A stretch of DNA of 64,000 nt from Shewanella aestuarii (GCF_011765625.1 NZ_CP050313.1:2600501-2664500); one strand, 5' to 3'; numbered from the stretch's first letter, positions 30,360-39,484 are shown. The notes: a model not told the origin generated them from the sequence alone. Translations and numbers: made by a program.

Positions 30360-32030
30360 ATGAAAGATGACACTTTGACAGAAAAGCCTCACTCTAATTC
30401 TAATGGAGTAGATCAAACTAAGCGTTCTACGCTAACCAAATTAGCCGTTGGTGCGGCAACACTTCCATTTGCTTCGGTTCTACATGCTGCATCTGACAAA
30501 TTAGCAGAACAGAAGGTTACCCTAATGCCGAATGAAAAAGGCCCTTTTGACATTGTTATCGAAAATGGTCGTGTGGTCGATCCTGAAACAGGCTTAGATG
30601 CGATTCGTAATGTAGGGATCAAAGGTAAGCGTATTGCTGCTATTTCAAAAAATACCTTAAAAGGGGCCAAAGTAATTAATGCTGAAGGTTTGGTCGTTGC
30701 TCCAGGCTTTGTTGATTTACATGCACATGGTCAACAGCTTCCTGCGGCACGCGCTCAAGCATTTGATGGGGTAACTACGCAACTGGAAATGGAATCGGGT
30801 TTATTACCCATCTCTAAATTCTATGAAGATACAGCAAAAGAAGGTCGACCACTTAACTACGGCGCATCGGTTGCTTGGACCTACGCGCGTGTGATGGCAA
30901 AAGAGCCAACAATGCCGGCGGCTGATGGTTCGATTGTTTGGTTCCAAAAAGCATTTTCATACAACAATTGGCAAAATACATTAGCAACGCCAGATGAACT
31001 AAAACAGATCCTCAGTGATATCGAACAAGGTCTGAAAGAAGGTGGTTTAGGCATTGGCATTAACGCAGGTTATGCACCGGGTTATGGCCATAAAGAGTAT
31101 TACGAGCTCGCGAAGCTCGCCAAACGCTATAATATGCCAACCTATACGCACGTTCGTTACTTAAACAGTGCAGAACCAAAATCCAGCTTTGAAGCCTATC
31201 AAGAACTGATCAGTTTATCAGCGACGACTGGTGCACACATGCACATTTGTCACCTTAATAGTACCTCTGTGCAAGATATTGATGATTGTGCGGACTTAGT
31301 GCAATCAGCGATTGATAGAGGTTTGAATGTAACTGCCGAAGCTTACCCTTACGGTGCCGGTTCGTCACTGATTGGCGCAGAAGTTTTCCGTGGTGATGAT
31401 TGGTTAGCGCGCTGGGGAGTACCAAGTGCAAGTTACATGGAAGCCAATGGGAAACCATTAACACAAGAAAAGATCACAGAGCTTCAAGCAAATGACCCAG
31501 GCAAAGTGGTAGTAATGCATTTCTTAAAACCTGATGATAATCCATCCGATCGTCAAAAAATGGATCGTTCAGTTCTGTTTCCTGGTGCAGCAATTGCTTC
31601 AGATGCTATGCCTTGGATGGACTCAAAAGGAAAAGTCATTGAAGGTGATATTTGGCCACTCCCTAGTGATGCCATCGCTCACCCAAGATCACTGGCTTGT
31701 TTTACCCGTTTCATTAGTAAATATGTTAACGAATACAAAGCGGTTACGCTTATTGAGGCAATGGAGCGTTGTAGCTTAAACGCTTGTCGCATTATAGAAA
31801 ACAGCGTCCCACAAATGAAAAACAAAGGCCGTGTTCAAGTAGGTAAAGATGCCGATTTAGTGATATTCAAACTTGAAGATATCAAAGTGCTTGCGACTTT
31901 CGAAGCCCCTAATGCACTGTCTGAAGGTATGCATCATGTCATCGTTAACGGTACGCCCATCATTGCAAATGGTGAATTACAGTTAGGCGTCAATCCGGGT
32001 GAACCTATTCGCAACCCTGTTATTGCATAA
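30360..32030 (+). CDS. Exported N-acyl-D-amino-acid deacylase-like amidohydrolase
   Basis: This 556-residue protein belongs to the D-aminoacylase/dihydroorotase-like branch of the amidohydrolases, which remove acyl groups from N-acyl-D-amino acids with zinc. After a leader with a Tat-like pattern (TKRSTLTKLAVG then a hydrophobic stretch ending LHAAS, residues about 20-45), the catalytic barrel begins with D-L-H121-A-H123. Other likely ligands are in TYTHVR, HICHLNS and AIASDAMPW. Classical D-aminoacylases have an N-C-G metal-ligand segment where this protein has E-S-G, so the exact substrate is uncertain. ATG 30360 has GAGGGA 6 nt upstream; ATG 30354 abuts that site. A COG0523 chaperone gene follows. 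A shorter paralogue without a leader lies at 42577-44120. Confidence 0.82.
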   Translation: MKDDTLTEKPHSNSNGVDQTKRSTLTKLAVGAATLPFASVLHAASDKLAEQKVTLMPNEKGPFDIVIENGRVVDPETGLDAIRNVGIKGKRIAAISKNTLKGAKVINAEGLVVAPGFVDLHAHGQQLPAARAQAFDGVTTQLEMESGLLPISKFYEDTAKEGRPLNYGASVAWTYARVMAKEPTMPAADGSIVWFQKAFSYNNWQNTLATPDELKQILSDIEQGLKEGGLGIGINAGYAPGYGHKEYYELAKLAKRYNMPTYTHVRYLNSAEPKSSFEAYQELISLSATTGAHMHICHLNSTSVQDIDDCADLVQSAIDRGLNVTAEAYPYGAGSSLIGAEVFRGDDWLARWGVPSASYMEANGKPLTQEKITELQANDPGKVVVMHFLKPDDNPSDRQKMDRSVLFPGAAIASDAMPWMDSKGKVIEGDIWPLPSDAIAHPRSLACFTRFISKYVNEYKAVTLIEAMERCSLNACRIIENSVPQMKNKGRVQVGKDADLVIFKLEDIKVLATFEAPNALSEGMHHVIVNGTPIIANGELQLGVNPGEPIRNPVIA

Positions 32031-32048
32031 TTAACTCTCAATATAATT

Positions 32049-32073
32049 AAGCTCGGCGCAAGTCGAGCTTTTT
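32049..32073 (+). terminator. Terminator hairpin between the deacylase and the COG0523 gene
   Basis: AAGCTCGGC (32049-32057) pairs with GTCGAGCTT (32062-32070), including one G-U pair, around a GCAA tetraloop, followed by a T-run. It may limit readthrough into the COG0523 gene that begins about 25 bp on. Confidence 0.75.
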
Positions 32074-32098
32074 CATGAAATGATATAGAGAAATGTCG

Positions 32099-33091
32099 AT
32101 GAGTAAAAAGCCAATACCAGTCACTATCTTAGCCGGATTTTTAGGGGCAGGTAAAACCACCCTGCTCAATCATATTCTGACCAATGCCAATGGAATGCGC
32201 ATGGCCGTTATCGTCAACGACTTTGGTTCGATTAACGTTGATGCTGAACTGGTAAAATCTGAAAGCGACAATATGATCAGCCTCGAAAATGGTTGTGTTT
32301 GTTGTAATCTCGCTGAAGGTTTAGTGGTTTCAGTGATGCGTTTATTAGCACTCGAAGAGCGTCCAGACCACATTGTAGTAGAAACCTCTGGTATTTCAGA
32401 ACCCAAAGAGGTGGCGCTAAATTTTGAAGATCCTGAACTGCAACAGCATGCGCCCCTCAATGCGATTATCACCACTATTGACGCCAAAAATGTACTCACG
32501 CTTGAAAAACACATGGCAACATTAGCTGAACAGCAAATTCAAGTCGCTGATATTGTTTTGGTCAATAAAGTCGATCTAGTAGAGCCAGGAAAGCTAGCAA
32601 AAGTTAAACATTGGTGTCAAGTACAAGCGCCATTTGCAAAGCTGGTTGAAATTGAGTTTGGTAAAGTCGATTTACCTATTTTATTTGAAGTACCAGAGAG
32701 GCTTCAGGTTTCAGCCAATAACAGAGAACATGGTGGCGAGCACCATCACTGTCATGATGACCATTGTGATCACGTTAACCATCAGTTTGAAACATTCAGT
32801 TTTGAAACAGAGCGTCCCCTTTCACTGCAAGCCTTGTACCCTGTATTGCAGCAGTTTTCTGTTGATGCGTATCGCATGAAAGGCATCTTAAACCTTGATG
32901 ATAAACCCGATCACCGATGTATTTTCCAATGCACAGGACAACGTGCACAAGTGACTATTGGCGAACCATGGCTAGAAGGCGAAAAACGAGCGACTCGACT
33001 TGTTTTCATCGGCCCTAAAGGAGGATTAAATATGGATATGATGCGTAAAAAATTACAAGCGATTGTGATTAATGATAACTCCCTCATCTAA
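32099..33091 (+). CDS. COG0523/CobW-family metallochaperone GTPase with His-rich loop
   Basis: COG0523 proteins are G3E GTPases that deliver metals, often zinc, to client enzymes. The 330-residue product has Walker A GFLGAGKT near its start, the metal-binding C-x-C-C motif (NGCVCCNL, about residues 62-69), the switch segment ETSGISEP, NKVD for guanine specificity (about 157-160), and a C-terminal CobW_C domain. A linker rich in His, Cys and Asp (HGGEHHHCHDDHCDH, about residue 210-225) is likely to bind metal. ATG 32099 is spaced 6 nt from AGAGAA; ATG 32093 is the alternative. It sits between a metal-dependent amidohydrolase and two serine hydrolases, so the amidohydrolase is the likely client. 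Confidence 0.88.
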   Translation: MSKKPIPVTILAGFLGAGKTTLLNHILTNANGMRMAVIVNDFGSINVDAELVKSESDNMISLENGCVCCNLAEGLVVSVMRLLALEERPDHIVVETSGISEPKEVALNFEDPELQQHAPLNAIITTIDAKNVLTLEKHMATLAEQQIQVADIVLVNKVDLVEPGKLAKVKHWCQVQAPFAKLVEIEFGKVDLPILFEVPERLQVSANNREHGGEHHHCHDDHCDHVNHQFETFSFETERPLSLQALYPVLQQFSVDAYRMKGILNLDDKPDHRCIFQCTGQRAQVTIGEPWLEGEKRATRLVFIGPKGGLNMDMMRKKLQAIVINDNSLI

Positions 33092-33204
33092 AGGTAGGGT
33101 TACCACCAAATGTTGTAAATACTTGTAAAAAATGAGTAAGTTTAAGTTGCCCCAAAACATTCTAATGACTAAGATTTAGATTGAAAATAAACTTGGAGAA
33201 ATTC

Positions 33205-34197
33205 ATGAAAATAAATCTAGCACTCTGTTCTACTATATTTATTTCATCGCTTATGGCAGGTCAACCAGCATTTGCTAATGATCATAATTCAAAAGATGTT
33301 TCTGCAAAACTTGAAACAATTTCACAGAAACTAGTTGGCCGCTTAGGATTAGCTGCCCAAGAAATTGGCTCTGATGAGAGGATCACAGTTAACGGCGATG
33401 AGAAGTTTGTGATGGCGAGTACCTACAAGGTAGCAATTGCCGTTGCCCTACTGGAAAGAATTGATAAAGGTGAACTTAAACTTTCCGATTTAATTGATGT
33501 CCCACAAGAAACCATGGTGACAGGTGACGGTGCTATCGCGGTAAACTTCGTGCACCCAGGTATAAAGTTATCTATCGCTAATTTAATCGAGCCAATGATA
33601 ACGTTAAGTGACAATACAGCGACAGACATTTGTCTAAAACTTGCAGGAGGGCCTGAAGCCGTAACTAAAGTGATGCGAAATATTGGAATTACCGATTTAC
33701 GCGTTGATAGATATACCAGTGAAATTTTAAGGGATTTCTATGGATTACCTGACAAGGCTTACTCATCTGTACTTGCAAAGGCTCTTGCAGAAGATCCATC
33801 GCTCGCGGCAAAACAACCACTTAGAAACCTTAAATTCGAACAAGAAGACCTACGTGACCAAAGCTCGCCTAATGCCATGTTGGAATTACTTCTAGCAATT
33901 GACAGCGGCAAAGTGTTAAGTGCACAAAGCAGTGAATTTCTAATTGATGTCATGTCACGCACACGCACTGGTGCTGGAAGGTTAAAAGCTCTGTTACCCA
34001 AAGGCACGCCCGTTGCCCACAAAACAGGCACCATTGGCGGTGTAGCCAATGACGTAGGATTTATCACATTACCCGATGGCAGACGTTTTGCGATTGTGGT
34101 TTATACTAAAAGTAGCACAACCTCTGAAGCGGAACGTGATCGTGCCATTGCAGAAGTCACTCGAATTTTATTCGACTTTTATTACTTAAAGTCTTAA
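33205..34197 (+). CDS. Exported class A beta-lactamase-like serine hydrolase, lacking the Glu166 equivalent
   Basis: The 330-residue protein has a signal peptide ending PAFA-ND and a class A beta-lactamase fold with S72-T-Y-K75, S135-D-N137 and K273-T-G275. In class A enzymes the omega loop carries R-W-E166-x-x-L-N. The matching region here (RVDRYTSEIL, residues 166-175) has Thr171 where the glutamate base should be and Leu where Asn170 should be. About 30 extra residues precede the RDQSSPNAM segment that corresponds to D179. The protein may thus act on another substrate or acylate without efficient turnover. GGAG lies 7 nt before ATG 33205. A leaderless paralogue is at 47401-48318. The class C-like gene starts 37 bp downstream. 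Confidence 0.82.
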   Translation: MKINLALCSTIFISSLMAGQPAFANDHNSKDVSAKLETISQKLVGRLGLAAQEIGSDERITVNGDEKFVMASTYKVAIAVALLERIDKGELKLSDLIDVPQETMVTGDGAIAVNFVHPGIKLSIANLIEPMITLSDNTATDICLKLAGGPEAVTKVMRNIGITDLRVDRYTSEILRDFYGLPDKAYSSVLAKALAEDPSLAAKQPLRNLKFEQEDLRDQSSPNAMLELLLAIDSGKVLSAQSSEFLIDVMSRTRTGAGRLKALLPKGTPVAHKTGTIGGVANDVGFITLPDGRRFAIVVYTKSSTTSEAERDRAIAEVTRILFDFYYLKS

Positions 34198-34234
34198 ATG
34201 AAATTTGATTGCAAAAATTAAAAAAGGAATAAAT

Positions 34235-35758
34235 ATGAATCTGCCCACGCGCAAGAAAAAGAAAGCATTACTCACTGTACTGATTTCATCATTATTTGTG
34301 TTGCAGCCAGCCTGTGCACAGAAAAACCAACACCATAAAATGACACAGGAAGAGGGCCAAGCAACCTTTAATGCAGTCGTTGCCGATGTCGATAAACTGA
34401 TCAAAGAAATGCGCATACCGGGACTTGCTGTCGGTGTCATCCATGGAGCCAACTCCTACAGCGCCGGACTCGGTGTCACCAAGGTAGGCACTGACGAAGC
34501 CGTTACCCCTGATACACAATTTCAAATTGGTTCTGTGACCAAAACCTTCCTTTCAACACTGGCCATGCAGCAGTCCGAACAGGGCATTCTGGATTTAAAT
34601 GCACGTGTCGTTGATATTCTGCCGTGGTGGAGGGTTTCAGATCCCGTGGCAACCTCTAAAGCGCGTGTTGTTGACCTTTTCCACCATCGTGCAGGCTGGT
34701 ATGGCGACCATGGGTTCCTTCGTGTTCCTCCAGGAGGCTCGATATCTGAGAAGGTTATGCTTCAAGGGGCTTACGTTCAACAGCTCTATCCGTTCGATCA
34801 AACCTGGATGTACAACAACACTAGTATCACCTTTGCGACCCATGTAGTGTCGCATACTGGCGGAAAGCCGATCGAGACCCTAATAGAAGAGAATCTGTTA
34901 ACTCCGCTTGGCATGGATTCGTCATCCTTTAATTACGACTCCACCCCGCCGGCCAAAGATTACGCATGGGGTCATCCGCCGATCTACGGCGAAGGCAGCA
35001 TCAATGATCTCAAGCCTTACTACATTCCGTTGATTAGAGAGTCCGCAGCCTCAGGCGCACTCCGGTCTACGGTGAGCGATATGCTTAAATATGCCCGCTT
35101 TCAACTAGACGGTAAGGATGCTTCCGGCAAGCAACTGTTGTCGAAAAAAGCACTGGACTACGCTCATGCACCTGCAGTCGAGGCTGAAACCGGTGACTTT
35201 ACCGGACTAACTTGGTTTGTACACGACTACGACGGAGTCACCAGTCCTAGCCACGGTGGCAATTGGCCCGGTACGCGTTCTTTTCTGCAGCTGATCCCAG
35301 ATCATGACTTTGCCGTGGTGGTTTTGGTCCACAGCGATCGCGGAGCCGAGGCTTACAAAAAAGTGGCTAACGCAATGGTCAAAGCGTTCACGAAAATCGA
35401 GTCTAATTCTCCGGTCGCTGCGGGCGTTGATTCGACTGTACTCGACCCCTTCGTTGGCGTCTTTAAAGGGAATTCTCAAAACATCGAGATCCGCAAAGAG
35501 GGCGACAAATATGTGTTTGTCCAGTTCTCAGCATTGACCAATGGTGCAGATCCTGCGCCGGCCAATGTGGCCAACACTGCCGAGGGCTATTTTATCGTTA
35601 CCGAAGGGCCGAATAAGGGAGCGCTTGGTGAATTGTTGAAAGATCCGTCTGGTGAACTCAACTATGTTCGCTTTAACCACAGGATCTTTATTCGTGGTGA
35701 AGGTGCAGTCAACGAGTTCGACTTATCCGGATCAGTATTCGATAAGCAGGATGAGTAG
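34235..35758 (+). CDS. Exported class C beta-lactamase-like serine hydrolase
   Basis: This 507-residue protein has a basic N-terminus and a hydrophobic leader ending near PACA-Q, so it is predicted to be periplasmic. The serine hydrolase domain has S100-V-T-K103 (nucleophile and base), Y193-N-N195, and H340-G-G342 in place of the K-T-G triad. The C-terminal 110 residues form an extra domain of the kind found in D-aminopeptidase and esterase relatives. The family includes AmpC, DD-peptidases, D-aminopeptidases and esterases, so the substrate is open. The gene looks richer in GC than its neighbours (about 47-50% in sampled lines) and is very similar to the leaderless copy at 45900-47336. AAGGA precedes ATG 34235. 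It is last in the plus-strand set. Confidence 0.86.
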   Translation: MNLPTRKKKKALLTVLISSLFVLQPACAQKNQHHKMTQEEGQATFNAVVADVDKLIKEMRIPGLAVGVIHGANSYSAGLGVTKVGTDEAVTPDTQFQIGSVTKTFLSTLAMQQSEQGILDLNARVVDILPWWRVSDPVATSKARVVDLFHHRAGWYGDHGFLRVPPGGSISEKVMLQGAYVQQLYPFDQTWMYNNTSITFATHVVSHTGGKPIETLIEENLLTPLGMDSSSFNYDSTPPAKDYAWGHPPIYGEGSINDLKPYYIPLIRESAASGALRSTVSDMLKYARFQLDGKDASGKQLLSKKALDYAHAPAVEAETGDFTGLTWFVHDYDGVTSPSHGGNWPGTRSFLQLIPDHDFAVVVLVHSDRGAEAYKKVANAMVKAFTKIESNSPVAAGVDSTVLDPFVGVFKGNSQNIEIRKEGDKYVFVQFSALTNGADPAPANVANTAEGYFIVTEGPNKGALGELLKDPSGELNYVRFNHRIFIRGEGAVNEFDLSGSVFDKQDE

Positions 35759-35831
35759 AAGATATTAATTCACGCTGACAACTGTTACTTACACCACAAT
35801 TGCCAGCAATATGACTATCTTTAATGAAAAC

Positions 35832-35866
35832 ACCAAAACACACCATAAGGATATGGGTGTTTTGGT
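35832..35866. terminator. Terminator-like hairpin after the class C hydrolase gene
   Basis: ACCAAAACAC (35832-35841) pairs with GTGTTTTGGT (35857-35866), followed by TTTAA on the plus strand. It lies between convergent genes and probably ends the plus-strand set. Confidence 0.55.
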
Positions 35867-35916
35867 TTAATCCATTACCGCAGATATGAAGGGTTATTCA
35901 AGTGCATCACAACACT

Positions 35917-37467
35917 TTAAAGCTGTGATTCTATAGGCAAAAAAGAAAGAAACTTAGCAGAAAATCGTTGCCACCAGTTTGCTTCAGGCTCCTGTTGATA
36001 ATAAATGTTCTGTTGAATGTCCCACCACTGTAATTGTTCATCTTTATATTTAAGTAAATAAGCCCATTTAGCGATGCTGTTATCGATACCTTCAACTATT
36101 GATTGGGTTAATTCAGAGTTATCAATAATCACCCCCATTTCAGTATTCAACCAAGCTGAACGCGGGTCAAAGTTGAATGAGCCCACAAATAAATGCTGTT
36201 TATCAATCGCAACCATTTTTGCATGCAAACTACTGCGTGAACTGCCCGTTAACATGCTCTTTTTCGTCTTGGCTTTATCCTTGTGTAGAAAAGCTTTCAT
36301 CTCATAAATTGTCACCCCAGCTTTCACTAAACGTTCACGATAATTAATATAGCCGGCATGCACAGCAAGTACATCGGTAGCGGCAAGTGAGTTAGTAATA
36401 ATTGTCACTTTTTTACCTTGCTTAACCGCAGAGATCAACGCCTCTGTACCTTTGTCGGTGGGTACAAAATAGGGAGACAGTATGACCATCTCATCATTCG
36501 TTTTTTTAAACAATAGATTTAAATCATCCAGTAATGTTGGTTCATCAAGTTGATTTAATTTATTGGGCAGATCATAAATTAACTCAGCATCAGACCAATA
36601 CCAAACCAGCTGATCATTGAGCATTTGATGTAAAAACTCTGATTGGGTGAGACGGATCAGATATGGATGTTCGAGCATCGATTGATGATAGTCACTAAAA
36701 TACTGCTGTATTTCAGAAGCGGTAAGTATATCGGTGTTACTAGAAAATAATTGTTCAATCGGTCTTACTTGAGAGGAGTTCCAGTACAAATCAAATTGCT
36801 CAGAAACCTTGCTAACCACCTCGCCTATCATTACTACATCGAAATCACCAAACTCTACACTATGACTAGCTGAGTAATATTCATCACCAATATTTCGGCC
36901 GCCGACGACACTCACTAAGTTATCAATCGTGAGTGATTTATTATGCATACGATGATTTAAGCGTGAAAAATTGTTTAAAAACGCTAGATTACGAAAAGTA
37001 CGCTCATTAGCAGGATTAAAAATTCGAATACTAATATTAGGATGAGCGGCAAGGTTCAATATGCTTAAATCTCGCCCTTTGGTCGTCATGTCATCAACGA
37101 GTAACCTCACTCTTACCCCTCGCTCAGCGGCATTATAAAGGTATAACGTTAATAGTTTGCCTGTTTCATCATCATGATAAAGATAATATTGCAAATCAAT
37201 TGATACACTGGCTGAGCCAATCATTAGCAAGCGAGACGTAAAAGCATCCAGTCCGTCATACAAAGGATAGATACCATTATGGGTTTCAAGTTCCGGAAGT
37301 TGCTGTAAATACTGAGCTAATAGCGTGTCATCAGGTTTGGAAAGTTGATATTCAAGTGGTGCTGTTGGGTAAACATGATGGGATGAACATCCACTTACCA
37401 ATACGAGCAATAACAAAATGGACCCATAAACAGAAAATGATGCCTTTAACATCCTGTTGACAAACAT
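35917..37467 (-). CDS. Phospholipase D-family lipoprotein, cardiolipin synthase C-like
   Basis: The 516-residue protein has a lipoprotein signal (LVSGC, about residues 23-27) and two phospholipase D motifs: HNKSLTIDN near residue 175 with downstream GGRNIGDEYY, and HAKMVAIDK near residue 417 with GSFNFDPRS. ClsC-type enzymes join phosphatidylglycerol with phosphatidylethanolamine to make cardiolipin. The layout and the terminal WWQRFSAKFLSFLPIESQL fit that group. The lipid anchor and length (E. coli ClsC has 473 residues) leave room for a different envelope phospholipase role. It stands alone, facing the class C hydrolase gene. Confidence 0.85.
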   Translation of the reverse strand: MFVNRMLKASFSVYGSILLLLVLVSGCSSHHVYPTAPLEYQLSKPDDTLLAQYLQQLPELETHNGIYPLYDGLDAFTSRLLMIGSASVSIDLQYYLYHDDETGKLLTLYLYNAAERGVRVRLLVDDMTTKGRDLSILNLAAHPNISIRIFNPANERTFRNLAFLNNFSRLNHRMHNKSLTIDNLVSVVGGRNIGDEYYSASHSVEFGDFDVVMIGEVVSKVSEQFDLYWNSSQVRPIEQLFSSNTDILTASEIQQYFSDYHQSMLEHPYLIRLTQSEFLHQMLNDQLVWYWSDAELIYDLPNKLNQLDEPTLLDDLNLLFKKTNDEMVILSPYFVPTDKGTEALISAVKQGKKVTIITNSLAATDVLAVHAGYINYRERLVKAGVTIYEMKAFLHKDKAKTKKSMLTGSSRSSLHAKMVAIDKQHLFVGSFNFDPRSAWLNTEMGVIIDNSELTQSIVEGIDNSIAKWAYLLKYKDEQLQWWDIQQNIYYQQEPEANWWQRFSAKFLSFLPIESQL

Positions 37468-37551
37468 AGTTTACTCCTTCAAAAAAATGAGCTAATGACT
37501 CAGTTTACCTTTTGTCTATTAGCTCATGTTATCAAGACTGTATAAGCCGAG

Positions 37552-38031
37552 TTAATTCACCGGGCGTTGCAATGTATAAAGCACATCATAAACAAATTGA
37601 TCCCAACCATCAGCGTCAAACGCTAAGCCACTGGCATTACGTACTTGGCTTACAGCGTGTACAGGTGCTGCGCCATTTTCCATTAAATAGTAAGCCATCA
37701 TTAATTCAGTACGGTTAATACCCGAGCGACAGTGTAATAACACAGCTTTATTTTGAGCTTCTGCTTGTCGAATAAACTCAAGCACCTTAGGCATGATTTC
37801 TGCACAAACATGCACATCTTCAGGCTTAGGGGGAATGTTATCGGGTAAATTAAATACTTGATGATCAAGTCCCAATGGCTTAATCATTTGCGGATCACAA
37901 CCCGCACCGTCATTCAGAGATGCGATGGCACCAAAACCAGCAGCTTTTAACTCTGCTAAATCCCATGCATCTATATTTGGGCCACTGCGTCCAGCAATTT
38001 TCCCTTCAATTAACCAAAAAACCTGTTTCAT
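37552..38031 (-). CDS. Dual-specificity protein phosphatase-like protein
   Basis: This 159-residue protein has the cysteine phosphatase signature H100-C101-R-S-G-x-x-R107-T108; C101 is the nucleophile and R107 binds phosphate. D64 in NLPDNIPP may be the general acid. The fold fits small dual-specificity or CDKN3-like phosphatases, which act on phosphoproteins or phosphorylated small molecules; the substrate is unknown. It starts 11 bp after the helicase stop and is likely co-transcribed with it. Confidence 0.82.
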   Translation of the reverse strand: MKQVFWLIEGKIAGRSGPNIDAWDLAELKAAGFGAIASLNDGAGCDPQMIKPLGLDHQVFNLPDNIPPKPEDVHVCAEIMPKVLEFIRQAEAQNKAVLLHCRSGINRTELMMAYYLMENGAAPVHAVSQVRNASGLAFDADGWDQFVYDVLYTLQRPVN

Positions 38032-38042
38032 ATACCTACTAC

Positions 38043-39353
38043 TTAATTTGGTTTTCTAGACCAAATAGCTATATTTTCTGGAGGAAGTTGTTTACGTTTT
38101 TTCTTACCCATACCTTCGGGTTTAGCCATTGGCTTGGTATCTTGTGCACTCAATGGCATTTGTTCGTCCGCTTCAAAACCCGCTATCTGCTCACGTTCAA
38201 GCCGGATTTTGTTCTTTTTTTCTATCACAGTGAAATGATGATAATCATCATGACACAATAAACTGATGGCAAGACCAATCTCGCCAGCACGACCGCTGCG
38301 CCCTATACGGTGCATATAATCTGCAGGGCTTCTTGGTAAATCAAAATTAATCACCACAGGCAGCTTATCGATATCTATGCCCCTTGCGGCGATATCGGTT
38401 GCTATTAATACATCAATTTCACCATTTTTAAAACCATCTAGCACACGATTTCTAGCGCCTTGTGCTTTATCACCATGAAAAACTTCAGCTTTAATACCGC
38501 GCTTAGATAATTTTTGTGCAAGATGATTACAGGTATTTTTTGCACTCGCAAAAATAAGCACTTGGCGCCATTGATGCTGTTTAATTAAATGCGCTAATAA
38601 GGCGGTTTTATTTTCACGGTTAACGGTAATGGCTCGCTGAACCAAGGTACTTTCATCTGCATTTTGTAATTGAAATTCGATGGGATTAGTCAATAAACCT
38701 GCAGCAAGTGACTTCACTTCTTCTGGGAATGTCGCAGAAAATAACAAAGTTTGCTTTTGTTTTGGCATCAAATTCAGTACTTGATCCAACTCATCAGTAA
38801 AACCAAGGTTTAACATGCGATCAGCTTCATCAAGCACTAAATGCTTTACTCGATTCAACTTGATGGCATTAGAAGACACCAAGTCGAGTAAACGCCCGGG
38901 AGTGGCAACCACAATATCTGCGCCACCACGTAAAGCGAGCATTTGAGTATTCACTGACACGCCACCAAATACAGCAAGCGTTTTTAATTGCCCGTTTAAA
39001 TGACTCGAATATGACAAGAAACTATCAGCAACCTGCTTAGCTAACTCTCGGGTTGGCACCAAGACTAAACAACTCACATCGTTTTGTTTAGTGCTCGATT
39101 TAGTGGCTGATTTAGTGGCTGATTTAGTCTGGGAAAGCGTTTTCGCATCAATTAACTGCTGAATGATAGGTAACGCAAACGCTGCGGTTTTACCTGAGCC
39201 AGTATTGGCGCCAGCTAAAATATCTTTGCCTTGAAGTAAAGCCGGAATGGTAGCTGCTTGTACTGGAGTTGGATGGGTATATTGAAGCTCGGTTAATCTT
39301 GCAACTAAAGGCGTAGATAAACCAAATTCAGCAAATGTCACAGTTTGGGTCAT
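38043..39353 (-). CDS. DEAD-box ATP-dependent RNA helicase, RhlE-like
   Basis: The 436-residue protein carries all helicase motifs: the Q motif region FAEFGLSTPLV, motif I AGANTGSGKT, PTREL, TPGRLLDL, DEAD (VLDEADRML), SAT (SATFPEE), and the C-terminal ATDIAARGID and HRIGRSGRAG. A low-complexity insert of repeated S-A-T-K-like units (about residue 80-95) interrupts the region after motif I. Such helicases remodel RNA, for example in ribosome assembly and cold adaptation. The short basic tail GKKKRKQLPP fits RhlE-type proteins. ATG 39353 is chosen; a TTG four codons upstream is possible. Confidence 0.9.
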   Translation of the reverse strand: MTQTVTFAEFGLSTPLVARLTELQYTHPTPVQAATIPALLQGKDILAGANTGSGKTAAFALPIIQQLIDAKTLSQTKSATKSATKSSTKQNDVSCLVLVPTRELAKQVADSFLSYSSHLNGQLKTLAVFGGVSVNTQMLALRGGADIVVATPGRLLDLVSSNAIKLNRVKHLVLDEADRMLNLGFTDELDQVLNLMPKQKQTLLFSATFPEEVKSLAAGLLTNPIEFQLQNADESTLVQRAITVNRENKTALLAHLIKQHQWRQVLIFASAKNTCNHLAQKLSKRGIKAEVFHGDKAQGARNRVLDGFKNGEIDVLIATDIAARGIDIDKLPVVINFDLPRSPADYMHRIGRSGRAGEIGLAISLLCHDDYHHFTVIEKKNKIRLEREQIAGFEADEQMPLSAQDTKPMAKPEGMGKKKRKQLPPENIAIWSRKPN

Positions 39354-39452
39354 GTGTTCAGTCAATCAATAATAATTAATCCACAATTTTACCTTAAATT
39401 GTTACTGACGTCAGAATTAAAATTACCACAGTATTGCAAATGTCATCCTAAC

Positions 39453-39484
39453 AACAAACGTCATAATCTCAATGATCGTTTGTT
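39453..39484. repeat. Short inverted repeat between ogt and the helicase gene
   Basis: AACAAACG (39453-39460) and CGTTTGTT (39477-39484) are inverted copies 16 nt apart, right after the ogt stop. No T-run follows, so it is at best a weak terminator for ogt. Confidence 0.35.

Noticed and set aside
39031-39141. Repeated S-A-T-K-like codons in the helicase as a mobile insertion
   Set aside because: The repeat is in frame and very short, consistent with a low-complexity loop in a helicase rather than an inserted element.
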